Assembly (NCBI GenBank): GCA_018058095.1 | Contig: JAGPCO010000021.1 | Location: 1-64,000, forward strand | Length of the DNA stretch: 64,000 nucleotides | DNA from: Kofleriaceae bacterium | GTDB taxonomy: Bacteria > Myxococcota_A > Polyangia > Haliangiales > Haliangiaceae | Direction: 5' to 3' | Shown here: positions 1 through 9,853 of the stretch, piece by piece | How the letters are laid out: each line of letters begins with the position of its first letter | Numbering within the stretch: position 1 is the stretch's first letter | Notes under the pieces: generated by a model | What the model was told of the DNA's origin: nothing | The model's database searches: none | Seen by the model: only the letters and a program-made list of their open reading frames with translations | Position numbers and translations under genes: made by a program

Positions 1-430
1 AGGCGGCGGCGGCGGCGGCGGAGGCCAAGGCGGCGGCGGAGGCCAAGGCGGCGGCGGAGGCCAAGGCGGCGGCGGAGGCCAAGGCGGCGGCGGAGGCCAA
101 GGCGGCGGCGGAGGCCAAGGCAGCGGTGGAGGCCAAGGCGGCGGTGGAGGCCAAGGCGGCGGCGGAGGCAAAGGCGGTGGCGGAGGCAAAGGCGGCGGCG
201 GAGGCCGAGGCGGCGGCGGGGGCCAAGGCGGCGGCGGAGGCCAAGGCAGCGGCGGAGGCCAAGGCAGCGGCGGAGGCCAAGGCGGCAGCGGAGGCCAAGG
301 CAGCGGCGGAGGCCAAGGCGGCAGCGGAGGCCAATGCAGCGGCGGAGGCCAAGGCAGCGGCGGAGGCCAAGGCAGCGGCGGAGGCCAAGGCAGCGGCGGA
401 GGCCAAGGCAGCGGCGGAGGCCGAGGCGGC
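1..430 (+). repeat. 15-bp tandem repeat array inside the CDS
   Basis: About 28 copies of a 15-bp unit (core GCGGAGGCCAAG) run in frame. Variation is mostly GCG/GCA, GGC/GGT and GCC/GCA. Every unit is a multiple of 3, so copy-number change alters rod length without a frameshift. The array extends past the left edge. Confidence 0.9.
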
Positions 431-917
431 CGGCGACAAGCTGGCGGCGACCGCAGGCGAGGTCGGTGGGCGGACCAGTACGGCGACACCGGCCGTCAGC
501 AGCGAGCCGTCGATCCTCGTCGCTGACCTGGCCGCCGTCCACACGGCGATCGCCGAAGCGGTGACCGCGCCCATCGGCGCGCCGGCCGGGGCTGCGGCGA
601 TCGCCACGGCGCCCGCCGCAGGCGCCCCGGCCCCGACGCCGGCGACCGGCGCCGACGCGTCGGGCGGACGGGGGGACGCCATGGCCAGCGACGTCCGCGC
701 CGACGCCGCCAAGGTCGCAGCCGCGTTCTCCGACGACGAGGAGGCCTTCTTCAGCAAGGGCTCGCAGCCCATCCCGGTCGTGCCGGTGGTGGCGACCGAG
801 TCGTTCGGCGACCTCGACGCTGACTACCAGCCGGTCGGCTTCTGGGATCGCCTGCGCGGCGCCAAGCCGTCCAGGGCATCGAACCCGACCAAGCCGACCA
901 AGCCGACCAAGAAGTAG
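1..917 (+). CDS. Ala/Glu/Lys pentapeptide-repeat protein, 5'-truncated
   Basis: The frame is open from base 3, so the gene starts left of the window; the GTG at 126 lies inside the repeat and is not a credible start. Up to about base 430 a 15-bp unit repeats about 28 times and encodes AAEAK with small variations, predicting one long charged alpha-helix resembling the helical spacer of TolA. Then come about 130 Ala/Pro-rich residues, an acidic stretch ending EEAFFSKG, and a short basic tail (TKPTKPTKK). No catalytic motif is visible and the N-terminus, which would show any signal or membrane anchor, is missing. Function unknown; a periplasm-spanning or scaffold rod is only inference. Confidence 0.6.
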   Translation, partial: AAAAAAEAKAAAEAKAAAEAKAAAEAKAAAEAKAAAEAKAAVEAKAAVEAKAAAEAKAVAEAKAAAEAEAAAGAKAAAEAKAAAEAKAAAEAKAAAEAKAAAEAKAAAEANAAAEAKAAAEAKAAAEAKAAAEAKAAAEAEAAGDKLAATAGEVGGRTSTATPAVSSEPSILVADLAAVHTAIAEAVTAPIGAPAGAAAIATAPAAGAPAPTPATGADASGGRGDAMASDVRADAAKVAAAFSDDEEAFFSKGSQPIPVVPVVATESFGDLDADYQPVGFWDRLRGAKPSRASNPTKPTKPTKK

Positions 918-930
918 CCGGCGCGCCGGC

Positions 931-2283
931 TCAGGCGCCGCCGGCGAACTCGGGGTGCTCGAGGGCCGCGATCTGTCGGCCGACGTCACCGGCGGCGGCG
1001 CGCCAGCGTTCCCGCGCCACGTCGGCCTGGGTGCGCCCGGTCGCCACGATCTCCTCGACCGGCGCGAGCAACCCCACGGTGGCCGGGGCGACCCGGTTCA
1101 GGCCGGCGCGGGCGATCGCGACCAGCTCGCGCGCGAGGTCGCCGAGGTGGTGCCGACCGGCCGGGGTGGCCAGGCCGAGGTCGGGCACGAGGTCGGCGAC
1201 CTGCTGGCGCTGGTCCATGCGCAGGTCGGCGGTCAGCGCGATGGCCGCAGCGCGGGCGTCGGCATCGAAGACGAGGCCCCGGCACAGCGGGGCGAGGGCG
1301 GCGATCATCGGCACCGAGCCGCAGTCGCAGCCGCGCACCTCGATCACCTTCTTCAGGCGCGCCTCGGGGAACACCGTCGACAGGTGCAGGGCCCAGTCGG
1401 CCATGGTCGCGCGCTGGCCGTTCCAGCCCTGGTGCAGGAACTGGCGGAAGGTCAGACCGCCAGCGGGCTGGTACCCGCCCCGGTAGACGAAGTACAGGGG
1501 CAGGTCGAGGGCCCACTCGGTGTAGGCCGTGAACAGGTCGTCCCGGCTGAAGACGAAGGGCAGGAGACCGCAGCGGGCACGGTCGGTGTCGCGCCAGATC
1601 CAGGCACGGTGGCTCTGCCGCTCGGTCGCCTGGCCGTCGACGATGGGGGAGTTGGCGAAGATGGCGGTGAGGATCGAGCTGACGCCGAGCAGGCAGCGCA
1701 TCGTCGCCAGCGCGTCGGCCTCGTCGGCGAAGTCGAGGTTGGTCTGCACCGTCGCCGTGCGCACCATCATGTCGAGGCCGCGGCTGCCGACGGTCGGCAT
1801 GTACGCCCGCATGTACTCGTAGCGCTGCTTGGGCATCCACGGGATGTCGTCACGCTGCCCGAATGGGCGCAGGCCGGTCGACAGCCAGGTCAGGCCGAGC
1901 GGGCGCGAGATCTCGGCCAGGGCCGAGATGTGTTCGTGCAGGTCGCTGGCGAAGTCACGATCGTCGGCGACCGGCCGGGCCGCCAGCTCGAACTGGCCGC
2001 CCGGCTCGAGCGTGATCTGGGCCTGGCCCTGGGCCAGGGCGATGACGTGGCCACGCTCCTCGATCGGGGTCCAGCCGCGCCTGATGAAGCCGTCGAGCAC
2101 CGCGCGGATGCCGTCGGGGCCGTCGTAGCCAGGGGCCGAGCCGCCCTGGCGACGGACCCCGACCAGCTCGTGCTCGCTGCCGGTGCGCCAGCGCTCCTTC
2201 GGTTTGCCGGCGGCGGCGAACGAAGCGACCAGCTCGGCCTCGCTCGTGAGCGGGGCGGCGTCGGTGTCGTCGGCGAGGTGCAT
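931..2283 (-). CDS. gshA: Glutamate-cysteine ligase, plant/proteobacterial (GCS2) type
   Basis: Catalyses ATP-dependent gamma-glutamylcysteine formation, the first step of glutathione synthesis (EC 6.3.2.2), in the cytoplasm. The 450 aa follow the plant-type family closely: GSEHELVGV near residue 36, ITLEPGGQFEL near 93, MPKQRYEYMRAYMP, GLDMMVRTATVQTNLDF, FANSPIVDG, and FPEARLKKVIEVRGCDCGS. Length is normal. It diverges from pyrE. The ATG is supported by a TAAGGT hexamer 9 nt upstream, implying a nearly leaderless mRNA. No glutathione synthetase gene is in the window. Confidence 0.93.
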   Translation of the reverse strand: MHLADDTDAAPLTSEAELVASFAAAGKPKERWRTGSEHELVGVRRQGGSAPGYDGPDGIRAVLDGFIRRGWTPIEERGHVIALAQGQAQITLEPGGQFELAARPVADDRDFASDLHEHISALAEISRPLGLTWLSTGLRPFGQRDDIPWMPKQRYEYMRAYMPTVGSRGLDMMVRTATVQTNLDFADEADALATMRCLLGVSSILTAIFANSPIVDGQATERQSHRAWIWRDTDRARCGLLPFVFSRDDLFTAYTEWALDLPLYFVYRGGYQPAGGLTFRQFLHQGWNGQRATMADWALHLSTVFPEARLKKVIEVRGCDCGSVPMIAALAPLCRGLVFDADARAAAIALTADLRMDQRQQVADLVPDLGLATPAGRHHLGDLARELVAIARAGLNRVAPATVGLLAPVEEIVATGRTQADVARERWRAAAGDVGRQIAALEHPEFAGGA

Positions 2284-2292
2284 GCGGGGCGC

Positions 2293-2298
2293 ACCTTA
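2293..2298 (-). promoter_or_regulatory. -10 element (TAAGGT) for gshA
   Basis: TAAGGT lies 9 nt before the gshA ATG, preceded by GGGC. It fits the TANNNT pattern seen before many starts here. No -35 is evident. Confidence 0.55.
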
Positions 2299-2343
2299 GC
2301 CCGAAGGTCCCGACGGCGCCACGGTGGCTCCGCCATCTCGTGG

Positions 2344-2349
2344 TAGCGT
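2344..2349 (+). promoter_or_regulatory. Extended -10 (TGG-TAGCGT) for pyrE
   Basis: TAGCGT with an upstream TG lies 10 nt before the pyrE ATG at 2360. It argues against the upstream in-frame GTG at 2324. Confidence 0.6.
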
Positions 2350-2359
2350 GGCGGCGACG

Positions 2360-2941
2360 ATGCCGCACGCCGTCTACGCGCCCCCGACGCTGCCCGGGCA
2401 ACGCCTCCGCCTCCTCGAGCTCCTGCGCACGCTGTCGTTCCAGGAGCGTGAGGTGGTGCTGTCGTCGGGGTTGCGCTCCAACTTCTACATCGACTGCAAG
2501 CAGGTCAGCCTCGACGCCGAGGGCGCGTTCCTGATCGGCCAGCTGGTGTTCGCGACCATCCGCGACCTGGCGCCGGACGCCGTCGGAGTCGGCGGGCTCA
2601 CGCTGGGCGCCGATCCGATCGCCACCGCGACCTCGCTCATCAGCTTCGTGGCCGGACAGCCGCTGGCGACCTACCTGGTCCGCAAGGAGCCCAAGGGCCA
2701 CGGCACCGGGCAGTGGGTCGAGTGCAGCAAGCGCCTCGTCGCAGGCGCCAAGGTGGTGGTGGTCGAGGACGTCGTCACCACCGGCGCGTCGACGATGCGG
2801 GCGGTCGAGCGGGCCCGCGAGGCCGGGCTCGACGTGGTGCGGGCGGTCGCCCTGGTCGACCGCCTCGAGGGAGGTCGCGAGGTGGTGACCGCCGCCACGC
2901 CGCTGACCGCGCTGTTCACCCGCAAGGACTTCCTGCCGTGA
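2360..2941 (+). CDS. pyrE: Orotate phosphoribosyltransferase
   Basis: Transfers the phosphoribosyl group from PRPP to orotate in de novo pyrimidine synthesis (EC 2.4.2.10). The 193 aa show the type I PRTase fold: SGLRSNFYIDCKQVSL near the N-terminus, GGLTLGADPIA, RKEPKGHG in the flexible catalytic loop, and the PRPP-binding loop VVVVEDVVTTGAST. ATG 2360 was chosen over GTG 2324 because a TAGCGT hexamer lies between them. The stop overlaps the next gene by 4 bp (GTGA), suggesting translational coupling. Confidence 0.93.
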   Translation: MPHAVYAPPTLPGQRLRLLELLRTLSFQEREVVLSSGLRSNFYIDCKQVSLDAEGAFLIGQLVFATIRDLAPDAVGVGGLTLGADPIATATSLISFVAGQPLATYLVRKEPKGHGTGQWVECSKRLVAGAKVVVVEDVVTTGASTMRAVERAREAGLDVVRAVALVDRLEGGREVVTAATPLTALFTRKDFLP

Positions 2942-3570
2942 CCTCGCGCCGCCGCCCCTGGGCCACGCTGGTCGCGCTGGTCGCGCTGGCCGCGAGCGCA
3001 GGGTGCACGCGGGTGCCGCCGCCGGTCGACCTGGCCGGGACGTGGCCGGCCCGACCGGGTGACTACGACGAGGTGACCGCGGCGTTGACCCGCTCGGCCA
3101 CCCTGCGCGACGGCTACCAGCAGGTCATCGCCGTCGACGCCACCTTGCTGGCGCCGGCCTGGCGGGTGGCCCATCGCGATCGGCAAGCCGGGACGGATGG
3201 CCTCGGCGCGGACGAGCGGGCCGCCGCGGTGGCGGCCGAGCGCGCCCAGCCCCTGGCGACCGTGGCGGTGCACCTGCTGGTGACGACCTGGGACCCGCGC
3301 GAGAACGACCTGCACCGCGGCGCCGACGCGACCTGGAAGCTGGTGCTGGTCGACGACGGTGGGCGCCGCCTGGCGCCGGTGAAGATCGAGCGCGACCGGC
3401 GACCGATCCACGTCATCCGCGCCGAGTTCCCCACCGTCAACGAGTTCAGCGAAGCCTACGTCGCCCACTTCCCCTCCGACGGCGTGCTGGCCCCGGACCG
3501 GCGGTCGCTCACGCTGCGGGTGGCCAGCCCACGGGGAGGCCTGCAGCTGACCTGGCTCGCCGCCCGCTAG
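2938..3570 (+). CDS. Putative lipoprotein, unknown function
   Basis: Starts at a GTG overlapping the pyrE stop. The N-terminus has basic residues, a hydrophobic stretch and a possible lipobox (AASAGC), so the mature protein may be lipid-anchored at about Cys22. About 210 aa. The body contains a conserved-looking segment (VHLLVTTWDPRENDLHRG, then WKLVLVDDGGRRLAP and FPTVNEFSEAYVAHFP), which suggests one compact beta-rich domain. I do not recognise a family. Coupling to pyrE need not mean a metabolic link. It ends in a TAG that forms the first bases of a terminator hairpin. Confidence 0.75.
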   Translation: MTSRRRPWATLVALVALAASAGCTRVPPPVDLAGTWPARPGDYDEVTAALTRSATLRDGYQQVIAVDATLLAPAWRVAHRDRQAGTDGLGADERAAAVAAERAQPLATVAVHLLVTTWDPRENDLHRGADATWKLVLVDDGGRRLAPVKIERDRRPIHVIRAEFPTVNEFSEAYVAHFPSDGVLAPDRRSLTLRVASPRGGLQLTWLAAR

Positions 3571-3604
3571 CAGGCTCCTGAAGCAGCAGCCTGCTAGTCA
3601 TTTT
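3568..3604 (+). terminator. Hairpin starting at the stop codon
   Basis: TAGCAGGCT (3568-3576) pairs perfectly with AGCCTGCTA (3588-3596) over 9 bp with an 11-nt loop, followed by GTCATTTT. The TAG is the stop codon of the upstream gene. Confidence 0.65.
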
Positions 3605-3611
3605 CGGTCTC

Positions 3612-3682
3612 GCAGCCTGCTGAAAAACACGGAGCCCGTCCCGTCGGCAGGAGCCGCCGGCACGGGCTTTTCAGCAGCCTGC
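3612..3682. terminator. Nested bidirectional terminator-like hairpin
   Basis: Outer arms 3612-3626 and 3668-3682 (GCAGCCTGCTGAAAA and its complement) match at 14 of 15 positions. Inside, AGCCCGT (3633-3639) pairs with ACGGGCT (3662-3668), which runs into TTTT. With A-rich and T-rich flanks it can act in both directions between convergent genes. Confidence 0.6.
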
Positions 3683-3724
3683 GAGGGGGCCGAGCGCGGG
3701 CCCAGGCGGCGGGGTACGGCCAGG

Positions 3725-3741
3725 GAACGCCTTCGGCGTTC
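3725..3741 (-). terminator. Hairpin behind the PilZ gene stop
   Basis: GAACGCC/GGCGTTC forms a 7-bp stem with a 3-nt loop just past the minus-strand stop at 3754-3756. The intervening TAGCCGGTTGCTGAAG resembles the stop-codon element seen at other gene ends. Confidence 0.5.
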
Positions 3742-3753
3742 TTCAGCAACCGG

Positions 3754-5895
3754 CTAGCGATCGTCGACGTCGTCGAGGTCGATGTCGATCGACACGCCGT
3801 CGTCGGTCGGCGCTCGCGGCGCGGCCCGGCCGTGCCCGGTCCGCTCGTCGAGTCCGGCCAGCGCGAGGTCGAGGTCGTCGGCGGCCGACGCCTCGGCGGC
3901 GATGCGGGCGACGAACTCGGGCGGGAGGCGGTGGATGGGCGCCCGCGGGCCTTCCTCGAACTCGTCGTCGAGCTCGGCCCCGGCCACCGCCGGAAGGCGA
4001 TCGTAGATGTCGCCGCTCACCGGCGGCAGGTCGTCCTCGAGGACGTCGATGTCGGCGCCCCCACCCGCCAGGTCGCCGGCGGCGATGTACAGGTCGGAGC
4101 CCGAGTCGGCCCGGCGCGGCCGGTTGGCGAACTGGGTGTCCTCGTCGCCGTCGTCGCCGAGGTCGAGCCGGGCCGCGAAGTCGTCAGCGCTCGGCAGGCG
4201 GGTACCGGCCGGCGGCGTGTCGACGTCGACGATGAACAGGCTGCCGGCCAGCGGGTCGGCGGGCGTGGCCGGGGCCGCGGTCGGCTCCAGGGCGGCGCCG
4301 TGGCTGTCCGCCAGCACCCGGGCCGCCTCCGCCTCGGCGGCGTCGAGCGCGGCCTCGTCCGCGTCCGCCCACGCGGCCTGGGCGGCCTCGTCGAGGCCGG
4401 ACGGGTCAGAGCCCCCGGGCGCCACGTCGGCGGCGTCGGCCTCACCACTCGCGGCCATCAGGTCGGCGTCGGCCTCGTCGGCCTCGGCCAGGATCTCGAA
4501 GTCATCGTCGATCGCGATCGCGTCCGCGCTCGGCTCGCGGTCGGCCTGGTGCGGCGCCGCCGCCACCTCGGCGTGGGCGCCGACGTCGTCCGCGCCGACG
4601 TCGTCCGCCTCGGCGCCGACGCCGTCCGCCTCCGCATCGACGCCGTCCGCGTCGGCGTCGGCGCCGTCCGCCTCCGCGCCGGCGCCGTCCTGGAGCGCGA
4701 CCGCCTCGGCCGCCACGTCGTCGACCTCGGCCTGGGCGGCCTCGGCGTCGGCGGCCTCGGCGGCCACCACCTCGCCGGGGCCGTCACCGAGCGCGACGAT
4801 CTGGGAGGTCTCGGAGGTCTCGACCACCTCCGCCACGGCTCGTGCGCCGGGGCCGGCCGGGGCCACGCCGATGATGGTGTGCTCGGGCCCGCCGGAACGC
4901 TCGCCTCGGCCGGCCAGGCCGGCCAGGTCGGGCGCGGTGCGGATGTCGGTGTGCTCCGCTCCGTCGTCGCCGGCGGTCGCCGCGCCGGCCGGCAGCCGAT
5001 CCCCCGTGCCCTCGGCCAGGATGGCGTCGTCGTCGGCGACCGGGGCCCGCGCGGCCGCCGTCCGCGCCGCCCGCGCCACCGTCACGCCGGTCAGCGTCGA
5101 CAGGCGCGCGGACACCTCGGCGATGCTCAGCACGGCCTCGGGCGCGGCGGCGCGCTCGTGCCGGCCCGTCACCGCCAGCTCGAGCTCGGCCAGCGCGCCG
5201 TCGACGTCGTCGCCGACCAGGGCCCGGGCCCGGCCGAGCACGGCCGCCAGGTCGACGTCCTCCTCGAGGTCGGGGCTGGTCGCGTGGGCGGCGCCGAGTG
5301 CGCTGGCCGCCACCTCGCTCGGTCGCGGCCGGCGTGGGCGGCCGGGTTCGGGGGCGAGCGCGGCGACCGGCGCGGTCACGCGCTGCGACAGCTCCGGCAG
5401 CGGCGTCGCCAGCGGGAGCGAGCCGGTCATCTCGGCGTCGGCTGGCGCCGTCGGGACCGGGCCGCTGGTCAGCACCGGTGCGCTCGGCTCGGTGCTGAGC
5501 GCCGCGCGCGGGATGGCGTCGAGCACGGGCATCCCGGCCGCGTCGTCCTCGAGGCCGTGCTCCCGGCGGTGGGCGATGGCGCGCAGCAGCACCTCGCGGC
5601 TGTCGCGCGTCACCCGAGTGAAGGTGACGAGCATGCCGTGCGGCGCGCGTGGGGCGTCCGGGTCGAACGGCCGCACCTCTCGCACCGTGCCCAGCCCGAC
5701 CAGGGCGGGGCGGTCGTCGGCCAGCCGCAGATCGAAGCGCAGCTCCGTCCCGATCGGCTTGGGCGATCGACTCTGCAGGAACATGCCCGATCGTCCGAGG
5801 AGCGGCGCGTAGCGTTCGATGAACGCGTCGATCGTGTCGCACCGCAGCTTGATCCGCAGCGCCACCGGGCCCGGCTTGGGCGCGTCCTCGGCCAT
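3754..5895 (-). CDS. PilZ-domain protein with long acidic low-complexity tail
   Basis: 713 aa. Residues about 10-110 match the PilZ-like domain expanded in myxobacteria: FIERYAPLLGRSGMFLQS, then PIGTELRFDLRLADDRPAL, GTVREVRPF and PHGMLVTFTRV. The canonical c-di-GMP motif (RxxxR...D/NxSxxG) is not clear, so nucleotide binding is uncertain. The other 600 residues are Ala/Asp/Glu-rich and probably disordered, with short repeats such as ADADGVDAEADGVGAEAD and acidic clusters (SIDIDLDDVDD at the C-terminus). No signal peptide or membrane segment. Likely a cytoplasmic scaffold or regulator. TACAAT lies 8 nt before the ATG. Confidence 0.75.
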   Translation of the reverse strand: MAEDAPKPGPVALRIKLRCDTIDAFIERYAPLLGRSGMFLQSRSPKPIGTELRFDLRLADDRPALVGLGTVREVRPFDPDAPRAPHGMLVTFTRVTRDSREVLLRAIAHRREHGLEDDAAGMPVLDAIPRAALSTEPSAPVLTSGPVPTAPADAEMTGSLPLATPLPELSQRVTAPVAALAPEPGRPRRPRPSEVAASALGAAHATSPDLEEDVDLAAVLGRARALVGDDVDGALAELELAVTGRHERAAAPEAVLSIAEVSARLSTLTGVTVARAARTAAARAPVADDDAILAEGTGDRLPAGAATAGDDGAEHTDIRTAPDLAGLAGRGERSGGPEHTIIGVAPAGPGARAVAEVVETSETSQIVALGDGPGEVVAAEAADAEAAQAEVDDVAAEAVALQDGAGAEADGADADADGVDAEADGVGAEADDVGADDVGAHAEVAAAPHQADREPSADAIAIDDDFEILAEADEADADLMAASGEADAADVAPGGSDPSGLDEAAQAAWADADEAALDAAEAEAARVLADSHGAALEPTAAPATPADPLAGSLFIVDVDTPPAGTRLPSADDFAARLDLGDDGDEDTQFANRPRRADSGSDLYIAAGDLAGGGADIDVLEDDLPPVSGDIYDRLPAVAGAELDDEFEEGPRAPIHRLPPEFVARIAAEASAADDLDLALAGLDERTGHGRAAPRAPTDDGVSIDIDLDDVDDR

Positions 5896-5903
5896 CGTCG
5901 GAA

Positions 5904-5909
5904 ATTGTA
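5904..5909 (-). promoter_or_regulatory. -10 element (TACAAT) for the PilZ gene
   Basis: TACAAT, one base from the sigma-70 consensus and preceded by GGGC, lies 8 nt before the ATG at 5895. The transcript would start at or next to the start codon. Confidence 0.65.
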
Positions 5910-6047
5910 GCCCGGATCCCCGCCGGCCGCGCCGCCCGCGCGAAGTACTGCTGCCTGCGGCGGCCGCCCCGGGGCCATCGTGGCGCCCGGGCCGAACCGG
6001 CCGGCCCCGCCCGAGCGATCTGGCACGAGCACGGACACCGGCACGGG

Positions 6048-6093
6048 AGCAGGGCGCGAGAACCGCCGCTGCGCGGCGTTTCTCAGCGCCCTG

Positions 6094-6096
<3 letters not shown>
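6048..6096 (-). terminator. 22-bp hairpin embedding the alaS stop codon
   Basis: Arms 6048-6069 and 6073-6095 pair over 22 bp with one mismatch, one bulged base (6085) and a 3-nt loop. On the coding strand it begins within the TAG stop of alaS. There is no U-run behind it. Confidence 0.65.
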
Positions 6097-8766
<2,670 letters not shown>

Positions 8767-8775
8767 GACCGCGGA

Positions 8776-8781
8776 ACCCTA
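8776..8781 (-). promoter_or_regulatory. Extended -10 (TGG-TAGGGT) for alaS
   Basis: TAGGGT preceded by CTGG lies 9 nt before the alaS start. The implied 5' leader is a few nucleotides at most, so a T-box type leader is excluded. Confidence 0.6.
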
Positions 8782-8830
8782 CCAGAACCGGCCGCCGACG
8801 GCCGCCATCGGCCGGTCGATGGCGGTGCGC

Positions 8831-9853
8831 TCAGGCCCGGGGCCGGCGGCGGCGGCGACGCGCGGCCAGCACCAGGCCAACCCCCAGGGCGAGGACCAGC
8901 CGTCCGCCAGCGCCGGTGCGTCCGCTGCTGCAGCAGCCGCCTCCGTCGCCGTCACCGTCGCCCCCTCCGCCGATGCCGGCGTCCGAGCCGGGCGCCGGCG
9001 GCGCGGCGTCGGGCGGCGCGGCGTCGGGCGGCGCGACCCCACAACCTGGCTCGGGTGGGGTGCACACCTGCGGCGCCTGCTCCTCGATCCAGGCCAGGTA
9101 GTGGTCGACGCGGGTGTCGATGCCGCCGTCGGTACACTCCGAGCTCAGGGCGCTGCGCGACACCACCCCGACGACCCGCTGCAGGCCACCGAGCTCGATG
9201 AGGGCCGGCCCGCCGGAGTCGCCGTTGCAGTTCTGCGGGTCGCCCGGGTTGGAGATCTGCAGCTCGCCGGCCGAGGTGGCGACGATCGGGGCCTGGGCGT
9301 TGAACTTCACGCCGTAGTCGAACGTGGCGTTCGAGGTGCGGCCGTAGCCGACCAGGTCGACGACGTCGCCGGCGTCGAGCAGCGCCGCCTCGGCCGGGCC
9401 GGGCAGGGCGATGGGCTCGACCGAGGTGATGGGCGTGGCGAGGACGAGCAGGGCGATGTCGTACCAGGTGCCCGGGCCGGTCCCCGGGTCGGACTCGAGG
9501 TCGAACATCGGGTGGGCCACGGTCCGGCTGCCGGCGACGACCGCCGGCGTGCCCATGTGCGGCGTGTGGTCGAGCGTGAAGCCCGGCACCTCGTTGCCGA
9601 TGAACAGCGGGTCGACGCAGTGGGCCGCGGTCAGCACCACGTCGGGCGCGATGAGCGTGCCGGTGCAGCTGACCTGCATGCCGGGCGGCTGGCTGGCCAG
9701 CATCAGCGCGCCGATGCCCGGGTACTGCCCGGCCGGGGTCGGCGCCCCGCCGATGACCGGACGTTCGATCGATCGGGTGTCGACCGCACACGCGGCCAAG
9801 CCGGCCGAGGTGGTGAGGAGCGACAGGAACGCGGTGCGGAAGGTGGTGCGCAT
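8831..9853 (-). CDS. Secreted trypsin-like serine protease with MYXO-CTERM-type tail
   Basis: 340 aa, peptidase family S1. An N-terminal signal peptide is followed by VIGGAPTPAGQYP (typical S1 activation site), then the catalytic triad His78 (TAAHC), Asp132 (WYDIALL) and Ser213 (GDSGGP). A Pro/Asp/Ala linker (PPDAAPPDAAPP) leads to Gly-rich GGGCCSSGR, a hydrophobic helix and RRRRRRPRA. That layout is the MYXO-CTERM sorting signal, processed by myxosortase to give a surface protein. Its ATG shares one base with the stop of the upstream barrel gene (TGATG), so the two are probably co-translated. Confidence 0.9.
   Translation of the reverse strand: MRTTFRTAFLSLLTTSAGLAACAVDTRSIERPVIGGAPTPAGQYPGIGALMLASQPPGMQVSCTGTLIAPDVVLTAAHCVDPLFIGNEVPGFTLDHTPHMGTPAVVAGSRTVAHPMFDLESDPGTGPGTWYDIALLVLATPITSVEPIALPGPAEAALLDAGDVVDLVGYGRTSNATFDYGVKFNAQAPIVATSAGELQISNPGDPQNCNGDSGGPALIELGGLQRVVGVVSRSALSSECTDGGIDTRVDHYLAWIEEQAPQVCTPPEPGCGVAPPDAAPPDAAPPAPGSDAGIGGGGDGDGDGGGCCSSGRTGAGGRLVLALGVGLVLAARRRRRRPRA

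Noticed and set aside
1..430. CRISPR-like periodic array at the left edge
   Set aside because: Units are 15 bp, contiguous, without spacers, and keep one open reading frame; it is a coding repeat.
3832..5910. Plus-strand open frames opposite the PilZ gene
   Set aside because: Mirror of the Ala/Asp-rich minus-strand gene; the PilZ domain and TACAAT promoter support the minus strand only.
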